Both the position numbers and the translations under genes were made by a program. 64,000 bases of DNA from Actinomucor elegans (taxonomy: Eukaryota > Mucoromycota > Mucoromycetes > Mucorales > Mucoraceae): contig JAMSLZ010000023.1 in assembly GCA_026027325.1 (NCBI GenBank), positions 15,001 through 79,000 of the forward strand, read 5' to 3'. The stretch's first letter is position 1; each line of letters opens with the position of its first letter. Below the pieces are notes generated by a model, which was given only the letters and a program-made list of their open reading frames with translations, searched no databases and was not told the origin of the DNA. Of this stretch, positions 23,701-36,101 are shown one piece after another.

Positions 23701-25259
23701 TAGTGCTCTTGAAGTTTTACGAGAAATGTTACCAAAAATTCTATTGTAAGACTTGAGTAAATGTTTTTTATTATTATTGTGTACTAACATTCCAATTTAT
23801 CAAGCTACTGTGGCTAGAGGCAGCTCGTATGAAAATGATGAACAAAAGAACGTTACCGATGTAACTATTAGTACCAGTGGTGATTGGGCTCAAGATGAAA
23901 GTCTAGTTGGCCTTCTTGCTCAAAATCCATTCTTTAACGATGATACTGTAAGTGCAGTTATATATGACGTGCACAGTAACCTTACATGGTATTCTATAGG
24001 AAGCAGATCATGAGCGTGTTAAAGCACTCAATCAAGCAGTAAGTCCTATAGCGGCGCTTACATCGAGTCATACCTTACGAATACATGTCTATAGGAAATT
24101 GCCATGGAATTGAAACTTAAAAATGATCGTGTTTTGGAAGCAAATGAACTCATCTTTGATTCAAAAAAGCTGATTGCACTTGGCAGATTGTATCATACTC
24201 TTAAATGGTTTGTGCGAGAGATTTGGGATTTACGATCCTCCAACGTACCACCATCCATGGTCAACTCGGCTTCCAGGATGCTCGATCAGACAGTTTCAGA
24301 ACAGGATGAATCGCTAGAAGTTAAAAACTCAAAACGATGGTCGAATCAGGACCCCAGACCACCAAGAGAAAATCAAGATGATGTTGCTGCTTCTGTTCTT
24401 TTACCTCTACGTGGAGAAATTGCCAAGTAGGTTATCTTGTTTAATTCACAAAGCCATAATTGACTTGTCACTCCATAGGCGATTTGACGCATTGCTTACG
24501 ACGTATCAGCAATTAGCTGAAACATGCTTGTTTACGTTGCGATTAGAAGGTCGATGCCATACCATGTACTATTTAGAAATGGCTATTCGGGATGGTAATT
24601 ATCATCTAGAAGACGAAACCTTTGAGCCTGATCCATATGTGATTACTTTGAACTCGGATCTCATGGAACTGGATGATTGTATCAACGCATCTTTGCCGCC
24701 CAAGGACGAATTGTAAGCAAGGCTTTTTTTTTTGCGCATATGAGGATAGCGTTGTATTAATGTTTGCAAACTTGTAGATTCGCATTTGATGGTTTACCAG
24801 GTTTGATTGTTCATATACTCATATCTGAGGCAACTTACATCAAGCGTCTCAACAATAATGGTGTTCAAAAGATGGCTCGTAACATTCTTGCTTTACAGCA
24901 GAACCTAAGTAACTTTGTACCTCTTTCTCAATGTTCTATTATGGAGCGCGCAAGAGAATATTATCAGTTGTTTAACCTTGGAAGCGAGGTAAAATGAGAA
25001 TGACAACTGCCGGAATAACCTACTAAGCTTTTATAATGTGTAGGGTATTATTAAATCGATTCAAGAACATGGGCCCAAGTATTCATTTGATGAATATCGT
25101 ATTATGCTTGGTTTGATTTACGATATCAATCAAGATCAAGACGATGAGCCCAAGAGTGGATTGGATTCTGCAGCAGAAGAGGCTAGAAAATCAAACAGCT
25201 CTAAATACAGCGAATGGTTAATGGAACTTGTTGAAGCTATGGCTGATTATGAGAATTAA
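20705..25259 (+). CDS. SEC8: Exocyst complex component Sec8 (EXOC4)
   Basis: About 24 short exons can be joined by phase: 20705-20861, 20943-20992, 21050-21173, 21232-21294, 21343-21481, 21535-21703, 21756-21857, 21914-21976, 22006-22073, 22129-22233, 22291-22361, 22413-22608, 22667-22706, 22760-22821, 22874-23250, 23328-23440, 23496-23557, 23607-23745, 23805-23947, 24000-24038, 24095-24426, 24479-24712, 24778-24988 and 25044-25259, for about 1091 residues. Diagnostic stretches are WEFMLEDDFDPVSLTLKLMD, YYRGFNSSIGTFGGVLQYIN, WYKSQQYKEMLSILE, LRTTPEKIDAMM and QERLPVEIHAMVDKT, as in the Sec8 coiled-coil region. Sec8 tethers secretory vesicles at the plasma membrane. The frame breaks in exon 7 (T-run at 21812-21815, one base short), and the next intron would be only 29 nt; see findings. 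Confidence 0.9.
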
Positions 25260-25351
25260 TAAATAAGCATTTGCTTTCTATTAGCCCCACAAATAGATAT
25301 ATATGAACTTGTTGATCATCTATTGTTTTACCAAAGTAGCATACCTAAATA

Positions 25352-25486
25352 ATGGCCAAACGCAAATTATACATAAATCCTGAGCTTTTTATTGATGCAA
25401 TTCACCTGGACTCTTCTTTGATTAGTAGGCTTAAAGGATACGAGTTATTGCCTCTCTTTGGCACACTGAATTTATTCTATAGATGA
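25352..25486 (+). CDS. Doubtful small ORF, 44 residues
   Basis: ATG 25352, preceded by AAATA, opens 44 codons ending TGA. Composition is protein-like (LYINPELFIDAIHLDSSLI) but no family is recognised. It lies 93 bp past the Sec8 stop, so it could sit in the Sec8 3' UTR. A splice donor inside it cannot be excluded. Confidence 0.2.
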   Translation: MAKRKLYINPELFIDAIHLDSSLISRLKGYELLPLFGTLNLFYR

Positions 25487-26246
25487 TAGATAATAGTAAA
25501 ACCTCCACCATTATTATTATTATTATTATTATTATATTACTTGTCATTGTAATACTTTTATAGTAAGAGAGAAAGTGTGTCACCAGACATACAGTTGTTA
25601 TGGTCTAGAAAACCAGCCAATATATACCTCATCATTAACTATTGTAATTTGGTTAGACAAAAATTTCAAAAATAACATTATGCCGTATACGAGATTTAGC
25701 CAAGATTAATCTAGTGATCTATAGATCTAAAGACTTTTAAAGAAATTGTTTATTGTAATTTAGTTAAATGTAAGCTCAAGTGCTTGTAGTCGCTCACTCT
25801 GAGTATGGACTATGCATTATAGTCCACATGCGATATTTGGATCGAGTTAATTTGTTGCAGGATCTAGAAAAAATTAAAATGAATAATTTCCAAGAATGAT
25901 CTCTTTTGTAGGATCTAATTGCAATCCTGCTCTTTATCTCTCAGAGGTTCGTAAATAAGATTAATTACAAACATTACAGCTTATACAGCCCCCCTTTTTT
26001 TTTTATAGCGTTCACATCATGAAGACAACTCAAATTACTAGTAGATTTCATTGCAAATCCTAAAAACCCAGAGCTGACTATATCAAAAAAGATTCTATAG
26101 ATTTAAAGAGATGCATAATAATATGTACATCTAACAAGTGACCAAATTCTGTATGATCAGTGCGTAAATAGTTTCTGTATGTAGATATTTCTTTATATTA
26201 AAAACTGGATTAAAAAAAGAAATGTCTAAAAAAATGGACTTTAAGG

Positions 26247-26271
26247 TGCTGCTACTGTAGCGGTAGCAGCA
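26247..26271. other. Perfect hairpin upstream of Dicer
   Basis: TGCTGCTAC and GTAGCAGCA form a 9-bp stem around a 7-nt loop. A run of GCAGCAACAACAGC follows. It is 350 bp upstream of the Dicer ATG, and its role, if any, is unknown. Confidence 0.5.
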
Positions 26272-26466
26272 GTAAGCAGCAACAACAGCAAACATATTGA
26301 ATTACCGATGCCCAATTGAAGCTTCTTATCCTTTTATAGACAAGCAGATAAACTCACTGCATTCTGTACAACAAAAAAAAAAAAAAATCCCAAAGCATAA
26401 TAAAGACATTACCAGAGGTATTATAATGCTTGGAGTTTTATATCGAGGAATTTAGTTCGAGTATAA

Positions 26467-26475
26467 TATAAAAAG
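26467..26475 (+). promoter_or_regulatory. TATA-like box upstream of Dicer
   Basis: TATAAAAAG lies 150 bp before the ATG at 26625, a reasonable distance for a fungal promoter with a short 5' leader. No other ATG with a long frame occurs in between; an upstream ATG at 26540 opens 11 codons and stops. Confidence 0.35.
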
Positions 26476-26624
26476 AGCCCTGAAGAGTGCGTGGAAGTTT
26501 GGGGGCTGGTTTCTGTTTAATATCTGGACGCGTCAAAATAATGCTGCTACTCCCTAGGCATCTGAAACACAATTGAGAGCCAGATAATTTTTGATTGTTG
26601 TTCTTTTCAAGACCTATTTTACTA

Positions 26625-29600
26625 ATGCCAATGCTGGGTGAGAATGAATTGGGCGATGTTATCGATCCCACTGTAAAGTATGTGCCTCTGGAGCCACTAT
26701 CCAACAATATGAACGAAATCGATCCTGAGCGGCTACTACAGTACTTGGATCCCGAGTTTATAGACGCTACACCAGATAGAAAAGCAATCGATGCAAGTCA
26801 ATTAGAACTTGAAGAAAGTGGGAGAATAAATATCGATTTCGATTTGGATGCCGAACTCGAGGAAGAATTAAAAGAAAAGGATGTGACAGCAGCCATGTTA
26901 GCCCCGCGTGAATATCAATACGAACTCTTTCAAAAAGCTTTGGAAGGGAATGCCATTGCTGTATTAGATACAGGTGCCGGTAAAACGTTGATCTCAGTTA
27001 TGCTAATAAGGTATATGGCTTTAAAAGAAAGACAAGAAAGATTAACGCGACGCGAGGTATATATACATATAAAATAAAAAAAAAGACAATGCCTGTTTTC
27101 ATGGTGTATTCACTTGGGTTTGATAGACAAAACTTGCCTTCTTTCTAGTGGATCGTGTGCCACTTGTATTCCAACAAGCAAGTGTTATCAGAGCCAATTG
27201 TGATGTGATGCTCGAACAAATGTGTGGAGAAATGGAGGTCGATGCTTGGTCTGAAAAACGCTGGAAGCAGATCTTTGAGGAAAACGACGTGTGCGTGATG
27301 ACAGCTCAAATTTTTTTAGATACACTTCATCATGGATTCCTTAGTCTTGAACAAGTAAGACAAGATACACTACTATAAATAGGCTATATTAAACTAGTTG
27401 TTTACAGGTACATCTTATAATCTTTGACGAGTGCCATCATGCTACCAAGAAACACCCTTTCAATTTGATTATGCGAGAGTTCTATGATCGATGTCCTGTT
27501 GAGAAGCGACCCAAAATCTTTGGCATGACAGCTTCACCGATGCATGCCCGTTCTAGCGTAGAACAAAGTGTCACGTAAGTAGAAACGTGTTTATAGAACA
27601 AAAACAAAACGTGGTTTATCATTGTATAGTCAGTTAGAAAAGAATCTAGATGCCAGAGTGTATACCGCTAGTAACCTGGAAGAACTCAACAATGCTACCA
27701 ATAAGCCGCAAGAGATTACATTAGAATACCTTTCATCGCCTGACTACCAGAAAACACCACTGTTTATCAAAGTGAAAGAGAAGCTAGGCACAATCAGTCG
27801 ATACAACCGCTGCTTTAAAGTAACGGCAGATATTCTGGCCTCTTTAGGCCCTTGGTGTTCCGATCACATGTGGAAGATTATCCTAACTGATCTTGAAAGA
27901 AAAATGTCCACTGCAACCCAAGATTTGGATCGAGACGCTTTGATTGATGAAGATTTAGCGTTGAAAGAGACGCACGAGTTCATTGACGTAGTAGAGTTTC
28001 CTCGAAATCCCAATTACTCAGACTCTAAGCTGTTTTCACCCAAGGTAGCTCGTTTAATCAACGTTCTCAAGATCTTTGTTGATAAGCTTCCCGATTTTTG
28101 TGGCATTATCTTTGTGGAGCAAAGGCACACTGCTGTGGCTATGCTTACATTGATCGAGTCTTTGGATATACTCAACAAAGCAAGATGCGGTGTACTGATT
28201 GGCCATGGATCGACAGACGAGGGCGATATTCAAATGTCTTTTAAAGATCAGAACAGAGTCATTGAAAAATTTAGAACGGGTGAACTCAACCTATTGATCG
28301 CCACCAACGTAGCAGAAGAAGGGCTAGATATTCAGCCATGCAATGTCGTCTTTCGATTCGACTTTTTCAACACATTGATCGCCTATATTCAGTCCCGAGG
28401 AAGAGCACGTCGACCCGATTCCAAGTACATTTTGATGGTAGAGAAAAACAATAAAAGTCAATTGGGCATGTTGGAAGAGTTTAGAGCTTTAGAAAAAGAC
28501 TTGAAGAGCTATATTCAAGCTTTACCTGAGGATAGAAATGTAGCCCGCAAGTTTGCGGTTCGCATGGATGTTGACTTTGATTCAGACGAGGATTATGATT
28601 CAGACGACGAAGATTACTTGGAGAACTCGGTGATTGTGCCAGAAACAGGTGCTACTATCACAAAGCAAAATGCCGTGCCTTTGATTCATCGCTATTGTAG
28701 CTCCCTTCCTTCTGACAGTTTTTGCGTATTAAAGCCTGTGTTTGAAATAGTAGCTACAGGCGACGGTTATGTGTGCACATTACGCTTACCAAGCAACGCT
28801 GCGTTCCAAGTGATGGAGTCTCCTGTAGTTAGATCCAAAGATCATGCTCGCGCTCTAGTGGCCCTAAAAGCATGTGCTCAGTTGCTCACCATGAAGGCTC
28901 TGGATAAACATTTGATGCCTCATAATTTGCGAAAGGAAATCTTGGGAGAAATGGCACCGCAATACGATGAAAATGGCTTCATTATTGGCAGTAGAAGGAG
29001 ACATGGTTTATACGAAAAAAGGACGCCTGGGTTCTGGGATCGCAAAGTCGAGGAAGAAGAAGAAGCTGTTTGTGTAGAAGATAATCCTGATTTGCTGCGT
29101 GCTCAGGCACCTACCACAGTAACTGCGGTGGAAACACTCCATATCAATGAAAAACAGGAATCTGTAGGAACTGAAGCGGGCGTGGAAGATACATTCGAAC
29201 TGTTAGGCAAAATCGATAATCATGGTCCGATAAGAGCAATGGATTACCTCGTAGATGACGACGGCAAACTCTTGAAGACGGCTCAGCCTATTGAAAATGG
29301 CATTGCATATAAAAGCTCAACTGTTGTTAATGAACCCTGCTCGCCTGTCGACGGCAATCTTAACTCATCAAGCAACGGCCCCCCTTTGCCTAAACTTGTC
29401 GATGCTTCTGAAGGAACAGTCTCTTCATCACCCAGCGAATCAACGATCAATCAGCCAGAAGGCACGGAAACAAAGCAAACTGAAGAAAAAATCACAGAAG
29501 AACTAGGTGATGGGCCATTCTCTTGTTGGTTTACTGTCTTGGAAGTACAGCTCGAAAACAATACCTTTGAAGGCATCCCCTATCGCCGTCTTTGCTTAAT

Positions 29601-31855
29601 CACCAAGAAACCTTTTCCTAAACTCGATGATCTCAAACTTTTCCACAAAAGTGTTCCTTTCATGGTCAAGATACGTAATGTTGAGACAGAGATCATCTTT
29701 GGCCGAGAAAAAATTTTGTTACTATCTGCGTACATGTTGAAACTAATGACGGCATTGATTAACAAAGAGTTTCATTGCCCTGTTCTTGATGTACCCTATT
29801 ATATCGTCCCGCTAATCAAAAACAGTGAAAATACGGCATTTGAAGATATCTCTGCCGAGGAATTCCAAGCTTTGATTGATTGGGATGAAGTAAATAGCAT
29901 TACTGAGTCAAAAGTGGAACCGTTTTCATTGGATGGGTTCAAAGATCCTCATGACAGTATTGTTATAGACAGCTCGGATAACATGCGCCGTTATTTTGTT
30001 ACCCAAGTTAGATACGATATGGCACCCAAAAGCCCTGTGCCTGATGGCTTAAAGATCCGTGAAGCAGGATACACGACTTTTGAAGACTATTATCGTGAAA
30101 AGCTATTGAGAGAAGATATTGATACTCATCAGCCATTATTACAAGTACAACGCTTGAAGAAAGTGATGAATTTATTGTATCCAGGCCACATCGTACCTGC
30201 TCAAATGAAAGGACCACTGTCCACTTGGACCTTGCCTTCTTTCTGTTTGCGCTTTTTTATGAGTGCGAGTGTATATCAAGCTATGATGATGATACCCTCT
30301 ATTATGACCCGGATTGACTCTATACTGCTATGCCGACAAGCTGCCAAAAGATATGATTTACCTATTACCGATCAGCAAATGCTTGAAGCATATACCACAC
30401 CCTCTGCTAGTATGGAAATGAATTACGAAAGACTGGAAACACTGGGCGGTAAGTTGTAATTATTTAAAGAAACAGTACGGAGGGATAACCAACTCGTTCA
30501 TATAGATTCACTGCTCAAGTTCATTGCTACGATCCGTTTATACATCAACTTTCCTTTTAGTAACGAAGGCGAGCTTCATCATTTACGTATCCGAGTTATT
30601 TGTAATAGGGCATTGTATCGATCAGCCAAACGTCTCAAGTTCTATCGCTACATCACCAGTCAAGCATTTAATCGTCGTTACTGGCGCCCACCTAGGTTCG
30701 TGAGCCCTGCAGATAATCAAGAAACCATGGATGGTCTCAAATACCACAAACTCTCTGATAAAACATTGGCTGATATTGTTGAGGCTTCTTTAGGCGCTGC
30801 TTTTCTCAGTAATGGGTTAGAAGGTGGTCTCCATGCAGCCATACAGCTGCAAATACCATTTGACGAAATCAAAACGTGGGACGACTTCAAGCCGACATTT
30901 GAAGAATCACGTAAACAAGTACCTCCACGTGCTGAGGTACGCGCTTTACGTCTGTTGAATGCCCCCAAGATATCAGAGATTCTTGGACGCGAGTTCAATA
31001 TGCCTTTATTGATGGTGGAAGCGTTGACACACGCCAGTTTACCCAACTCGACTGCTCCTTGCTATCAGCGTTTGGAGTTTTTGGGTGATGCTATCTTGGA
31101 TTTTATGGTGATTCGGTATCTTTTCTCTAAATACCCCGATGCTGATCCTGGTATTATTACTGATTTAAAGGATTCTTGTGTGAATAACCATGTCTTGGGT
31201 ATCATTTGCATTGAAACCAACCTGTATAAGCATATTATCCATTATTCTGGCAAACTGGTGCGAGCCATTGAACAGTTTGTTGTTGAAGTCGAAGAATGCA
31301 AAGCCAACGGTGAAGCTGTAGGCGAGTATTGGACTGATTTCAATATCCCAAAGGTATTATCAGATGTAGTAGAAAGTATGTTGGGTGCTACGTTTGTTGA
31401 TGCCGGATTTAAACTGGAACCTGTTCAAGAATTGTTTGACAGATGGTTTCTACCCATCTTGGATAACCATGTTACACCTGAATTAATCAAGATCCATCCT
31501 CTAAGAAAACTGATTACTGACTTGCAAAGGTTTGGTTGTGATGCATTCATGTTAAGGTTGGTTTGTTATATCAAAAATGTGAATATGCCTTTTTTTTTTT
31601 AATCCACTATAATATAGAAACCATGGAACAGGAAAAACAGGGCCTGAAAGTCAAAAATGTGTCATTTTCTTGCACGATAAACCATTAGCCTGTGGATCGG
31701 ATTGGAATATTAAAACAGCTCGTCGACATGCTGCAACAAAAGCCATGCAAAGACTTGAGGATGAACCTGGTTTGTTAGAATCCGTTTGTAACTGTAGAGT
31801 ATCAATGATCAAAAGAGGGTTAATTTTGGATGATAAGGATGAGGAAGACTATTGA
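26625..31855 (+). CDS. Dicer-like ribonuclease III
   Basis: Six exons join in phase: 26625-27056, 27127-27354, 27408-27574, 27630-30448, 30506-31556 and 31618-31855, for 1644 residues. Domain order is complete: DExD/H helicase with LDTGAGKT (about 114-121) and DECHH (about 227-231), helicase C domain with ATNVAEEGLDI (about 500) and QSRGRARRP, an acidic insert (about 590-605), a Dicer dimerisation domain (about 625-700), a PAZ-like region, RNase IIIa (YERLETLGD split by intron 4), RNase IIIb (YQRLEFLGDAILDF, about 1403) and a C-terminal dsRNA-binding domain. The enzyme cuts dsRNA into siRNAs. Mucor has two Dicers; I cannot say which one this corresponds to. Catalytic acidic residues appear intact in both RNase III signatures. 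Confidence 0.97.
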
Positions 31856-32014
31856 TAGACTAAATCACGTGTATTTTAAAGACCGCGCCCTGTTTAATTT
31901 TTTTTTTTTTTTTTTTCACTTATAGTGTAAATAAAAACTTTTGATATTTCTTCTCTTTTGTATATTTCTTTATATAACACCCTCCCCACTCGTCTCTTTA
32001 TTTAATTATATAAT

Positions 32015-32488
32015 ATGCTTCGTGCTGCTGTTACTGGTGCTGTCTCCCGTGTTGCTGTTCGTTCAGCTGCTCCTGCTGTCCGTCCTATGGCCATGGGTAA
32101 TGAAAAAAAAAAAAACAGCATGTGCCGACATTAAACTAATTATTCTCTAGCTATGGGTAAGCGTTTCTATTCTGCTGGTCACGAAGACGAGAGCTTTGAA
32201 TCTTTCACCGACCGTTACATCAAATTTTTCGATGGTGTCGAGGATCTTTTCGAACTTCAACGTGGTTTGAACAATGCTTTCGCTTACGATCTTGTTCCCG
32301 CCCCATCTGTCATTGAAGCTGCCCTCAAGGCTTCTCGCCGTGTTAATGACTTTGCCACTGCTGTCCGTGTCTTTGAAGGTCTTCAAGATAAGGTTGAGAA
32401 TGAAAAGCAATACAAGGAATACCTCGATGAATTGGCACCTATTAGAAAGGATTTAGGTATTTTGACCAAGGAAGAGTTGAGCCAGTAG
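32015..32488 (+). CDS. COX6: Cytochrome c oxidase subunit 6 (subunit Va homologue)
   Basis: Two exons, 32015-32096 and 32151-32488, give 139 residues. The N-terminus is a typical mitochondrial presequence (MLRAAVTGAVSRVAVRSAAP) with Arg and Ala and no acidic residues. The mature part contains ESFTDRYIKFFDGVEDLFE and PSVIEAALKASRRVNDFATA, conserved in COX6/COX5A. It is a nuclear-encoded structural subunit of complex IV on the matrix side. The gene starts 159 bp after the Dicer stop in the same direction, with a T-rich leader. Codon use is more biased than in the neighbours, as expected for high expression. Confidence 0.97.
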
Positions 32489-34022
32489 ATACTATTTTAT
32501 GATATATACAGTGTGATTTTTTTGAAAGCAAAAGCCAAGCAAAAAAAAAAAATGGAAAAAATAATAAAAACAAACAGCAAAATACACTCATTTTGATTCA
32601 TAGATTAGCATAATTCTACATAGGGACAATAAGTGATAGGAATTGTCTGATTTTTATTCTAACAGTACGTTTGCATACCTCTATTACCTTTTCATCCGGG
32701 GTAGACTCCGCTCAAAGTGACGTGAGCTGAAACGCGTGTTGAGAGGAATTTATCATACATTAGACATTAAAAATATCATATTTTTGGCCTCACTAATACA
32801 TCTCCTTATGGATTTATAGATGTAAAATTTGATTCATGAGAAAGAATGAGCTTTGTTTCTATATGTTGTCTTGGTTCACTAGTGAATCCCTTATGATATT
32901 GTTCAAAAAGAAGCCAAGGCTAAGGAGATACAGATCATGATGATCGATGATGATGATGATCAATCTATTTCGGTTTCCGAAACCAATGAAATCAACCCAT
33001 TCAAACATCATCACCATGGCAAGCTTGATCGTGGAAGAGCCAGAATACTCAAATCGCATAGCCTGCAGAAGGTATAGTGCCTGTATAGTAACATTTTGTC
33101 GGGTTGCACCTTCTTTTGTGCATGAATAATATGAAATGTTTACAAGATCTATTTTATAAGCGTTCATTCAAAAAAAATAAAAGATGAAAGAATAACATTG
33201 TTGATATGATTTGAAAGGATATACATATGTTTACTCTAAGTGTATTCTCAAAGTCCTAGTAGATACTTCATCTCATTTTGAGTCAAGGATCTACAGATCA
33301 TTATGCATTGTTATTTAAATGAAATATTTTTAATTCTCATCATTAAAAATACAACATATGCAAAGTGTTTTTGAATATATATATAAGGCTCTAGTAAAAG
33401 CAGCAGCCTATTCTTAATATCTACTAGTCAATAGATGCGATATTAAACTGGGTATGGGCTAGCCACCAATTAAACCTGCCGATACAGCTCTGAAATATCG
33501 CTGAAGGCTATAATTCTGTATTCTAAAACTCCGAAAAATCAACATTGGTTAACGTATATAATATTTTGGATAGAAGGAAATTTTTAATGATCCTCATACC
33601 ATTCTACCAGCATTCCAATTCTATACAAACTGTGTTATAATTCCCTTAGTTTATCAGCGTTTGTCTGCTATTAAAATGGGATCAAAGTTCAAGCCTTGAT
33701 CTCTGAGAAAATGTGACATTATTCGTTGAATCACCGAGAGAATCTCCTAGAGCTGGCTATGTGTCTTTACACGATACGTCTATGTATTAAAGACATTTCA
33801 GAGACTTGTTTCATAATGCAGTTTTGTCTTTTCATATTCCAAGTGTGTAAAAAGCCTTTTGTTTTTGAATAAAAATCAATACGGCTTGATTTTTAGTTAG
33901 ATTGTAACTACGGCCCAATTACACAAGCGTTTGATTGACATGGCTTTCAAGTTGTAGTCAAAAATATGCTACTTTAATGGTCCATATTGTATATATAAAG
34001 CTCTAATAGCAATCTCTTTTAT
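32489..34022. other. Intergenic DNA with one coding-like segment
   Basis: Apart from the orphan segment at 32886-33077 listed separately, no gene or RNA is evident. A-rich stretches follow the COX6 stop (32540-32580). Confidence 0.45.
32886..33077 (+). pseudogene. Orphan coding-like segment, acidic then basic
   Basis: An open frame of 63 codons between stops reads IVQKEAKAKEIQIMMIDDDDD, then SISVSETNEINPFKHHHHG and KLDRGRARILKSHSLQK. The mix of a charged helix, an Asp run, a His run and a basic end resembles real fungal protein. A possible donor (AAG|GTATAG) stands at its end. No flanking exon could be joined. It may be an exon of a lost gene or a duplicated fragment. The family is not recognised. 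Confidence 0.3.
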
Positions 34023-34737
34023 TTAAATTAAATTTAATGATTTCAATAAACCTTCGCTAGCTCTAGTCACTTGTTTGAAATTATGTTCAAAACCATCATT
34101 TCCACCATAATAAGGGTCCTCAATAATACGTTCACCTTGAGGATCATACTCTCCAAATAGTTTCAGTACAGCCTTTGATCCATTAGGCTTCAGTCTCTGT
34201 ATACAAACACAGATGATTAATAGTCATCCTCGAACGGTCCTTTCTTTACTACCTTCAAATCGCTCAAGTTTGATTCATCCATACAAAGCACGTAGTCAAA
34301 TTCATCAAAATCTTGCTTAGATACCTATTCAGACACAATATTTTATTAGGTCCCTTTGTATAGCCATTTATTATAGCTGATTGTTACCTTTCTGGCCTTA
34401 TGTTTGACTGGGACACCATGAGCCTTACAGGTAGAGGAACTACGACTATCAGGTAAACTTCCGACCTAAACACAATGCTACATATCAGTTTCAGTTATGA
34501 CTAAACAAGCCAAGTTTTCTATCTTTACATGATAAGATGCAGTACCAGCTGAATCGATCTTGGTAATCTTATCTTCAAGGTTGTGTTGCTTGACTGTGTA
34601 TGCAAACACGGCTTCAGCCATAGGTGAACGGCAAATATTGCCTAATGTCATATAATTTTAGTTGTTGCGAATAGTGTGCTCTGCACAAAGTCCTTACCGA
34701 GACAAACAAATAGTACGCTAATGGAATCCTTTGACAT
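34023..34737 (-). CDS. LTP1: Low-molecular-weight protein tyrosine phosphatase
   Basis: Five exons join in phase: 34737-34698, 34641-34529, 34465-34388, 34324-34253 and 34196-34023, for 158 residues, the usual size. The P-loop CLGNICRS (Cys12, Arg18) is split by intron 1. The rest of the family pattern follows: SPMAEAVFAY, DSAGTASYHVGSLPDSRS, HKARKVSKQDFDEFDYVLCMD and the general-acid loop IEDPYYGG. The cytosolic enzyme removes phosphate from phosphotyrosine proteins. Start ATG 34737 gives the short N-terminus normal for the family. Confidence 0.95.
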
Positions 34738-36101
34738 GGTGTTAAGCAAAGAGCGAAGAAGGGAAGTCTACGCGTAACAGTTCCTTCTTTCTGATTGGTT
34801 TTTTATTCTCCGCTATCCAGTACTAACGAACCACTTCAACAACGTGTGAAGAATGGTAGGAAAGTTAAACAGTGTCCATGTATCAAGTAGAACCATTGGA
34901 ATTAAGGCTTTTCATTTATACAGAATCAGCTTCTCAGATGCTGGCATTTTTTTTGCCAAACTCTAAATATTACTGCTTTTTGTATACTAAGTAGCTAGAA
35001 ATGCCTTTAGCTTATATGTGGGTAGGCCCAGCACAGTTATCTCTCAAAGTAATGATGGTGATAATCTTTCCTCATGTCATTAAGATATGAGTCATGTTAT
35101 CGTAAGCAGCCACAGCACAGTTTTAGGTACCATGTTGCTTGATATTACATAATCAACCGTTAGGGTTATCGCGAGAATCGTAATTACGAAGACTGTTATT
35201 TCGAGAGAAGGTAGTATGTGGTTTAAATACTTGTACCGCATCGCTGGCTCCCTTGAAAAAAAAACTTGTACTTATAGCATTGACTGGGTACTTTGTTGTA
35301 AGGCTGTAGCGTTGTATTAAAAATAAATCTGATGAAATTTCTTGCATTCACATTTAAAGAAAAAACAGAGGTTTTACTATATAAAACCGTTCACTCTAAA
35401 CATAAACTGTTAATGAGATGCGGCATTTGATCAAAGTTGATCGAAAAGTCTAATAGCGTGCGCGAAATGCATGAGGTTTACAGCCCTTCGATAATATAAC
35501 AGTTAGTATACCTACTTATACCATTAGGTCAAATAAAGGCTTCGTAGTACATAAGACAGCGTATAGATTACTTGTCAAATGCAATATTCGAACATACTAC
35601 ATTTGCTAATAATAATTGAGGATAAGCTACATATAATTTATGTGTGCAGCTTTTTCTTGCTTCCTAATCTAAAAAAAAAAAAAAAAAGACCTTCTCGGAT
35701 GTTCAAAAACGCTGGGTATCTACTACCATTATAACTGTCAGATCAGCTTTGTTAGTACATACCAAGTGTATGTAGGCCTCAATAAAATCAATCGAGTGCA
35801 TGACAGGAAATTCAAAAATCCAAAAATTCTGATGCAGAAGAATATGAACCTAGATAGCTATTATAATACTTTGTTTGTCTTACTAAATGTAATTTGTTAA
35901 CCTTAAACGTTAATCTATGTCTAGATGATTCAATATTGGAGAAAGGCAGCTACTGTTTCAATTCAAGAGGGTTTATAATACATAATATTTATTTTTCTTT
36001 CGAAAAATAAAGGTGTGGTGCTGTAAAGTCTATGTAACTACTTGTAGAATATGACAAAGAGGAGAGGGGAGAGTATAAGAAAGTTTAGATGTACTAGTCT
36101 A
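34738..36101. other. Intergenic DNA, nothing recognised
   Basis: A 64-codon minus-strand frame at 35347-35153 has no recognisable features. A 17-A run lies at 35671-35687. No RNA gene was seen. Confidence 0.4.

Larger units (their letters stand above)
25260..26466. other. Intergenic DNA between Sec8 and Dicer
   Basis: An ATG frame of 44 codons at 25352-25486 (starts MAKRKLYINPELF) is the only coding-like item and remains doubtful. An (ATT)n run is at 25510-25535. A 9-bp perfect hairpin lies at 26247-26271. No known gene or RNA is recognised. Confidence 0.4.
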
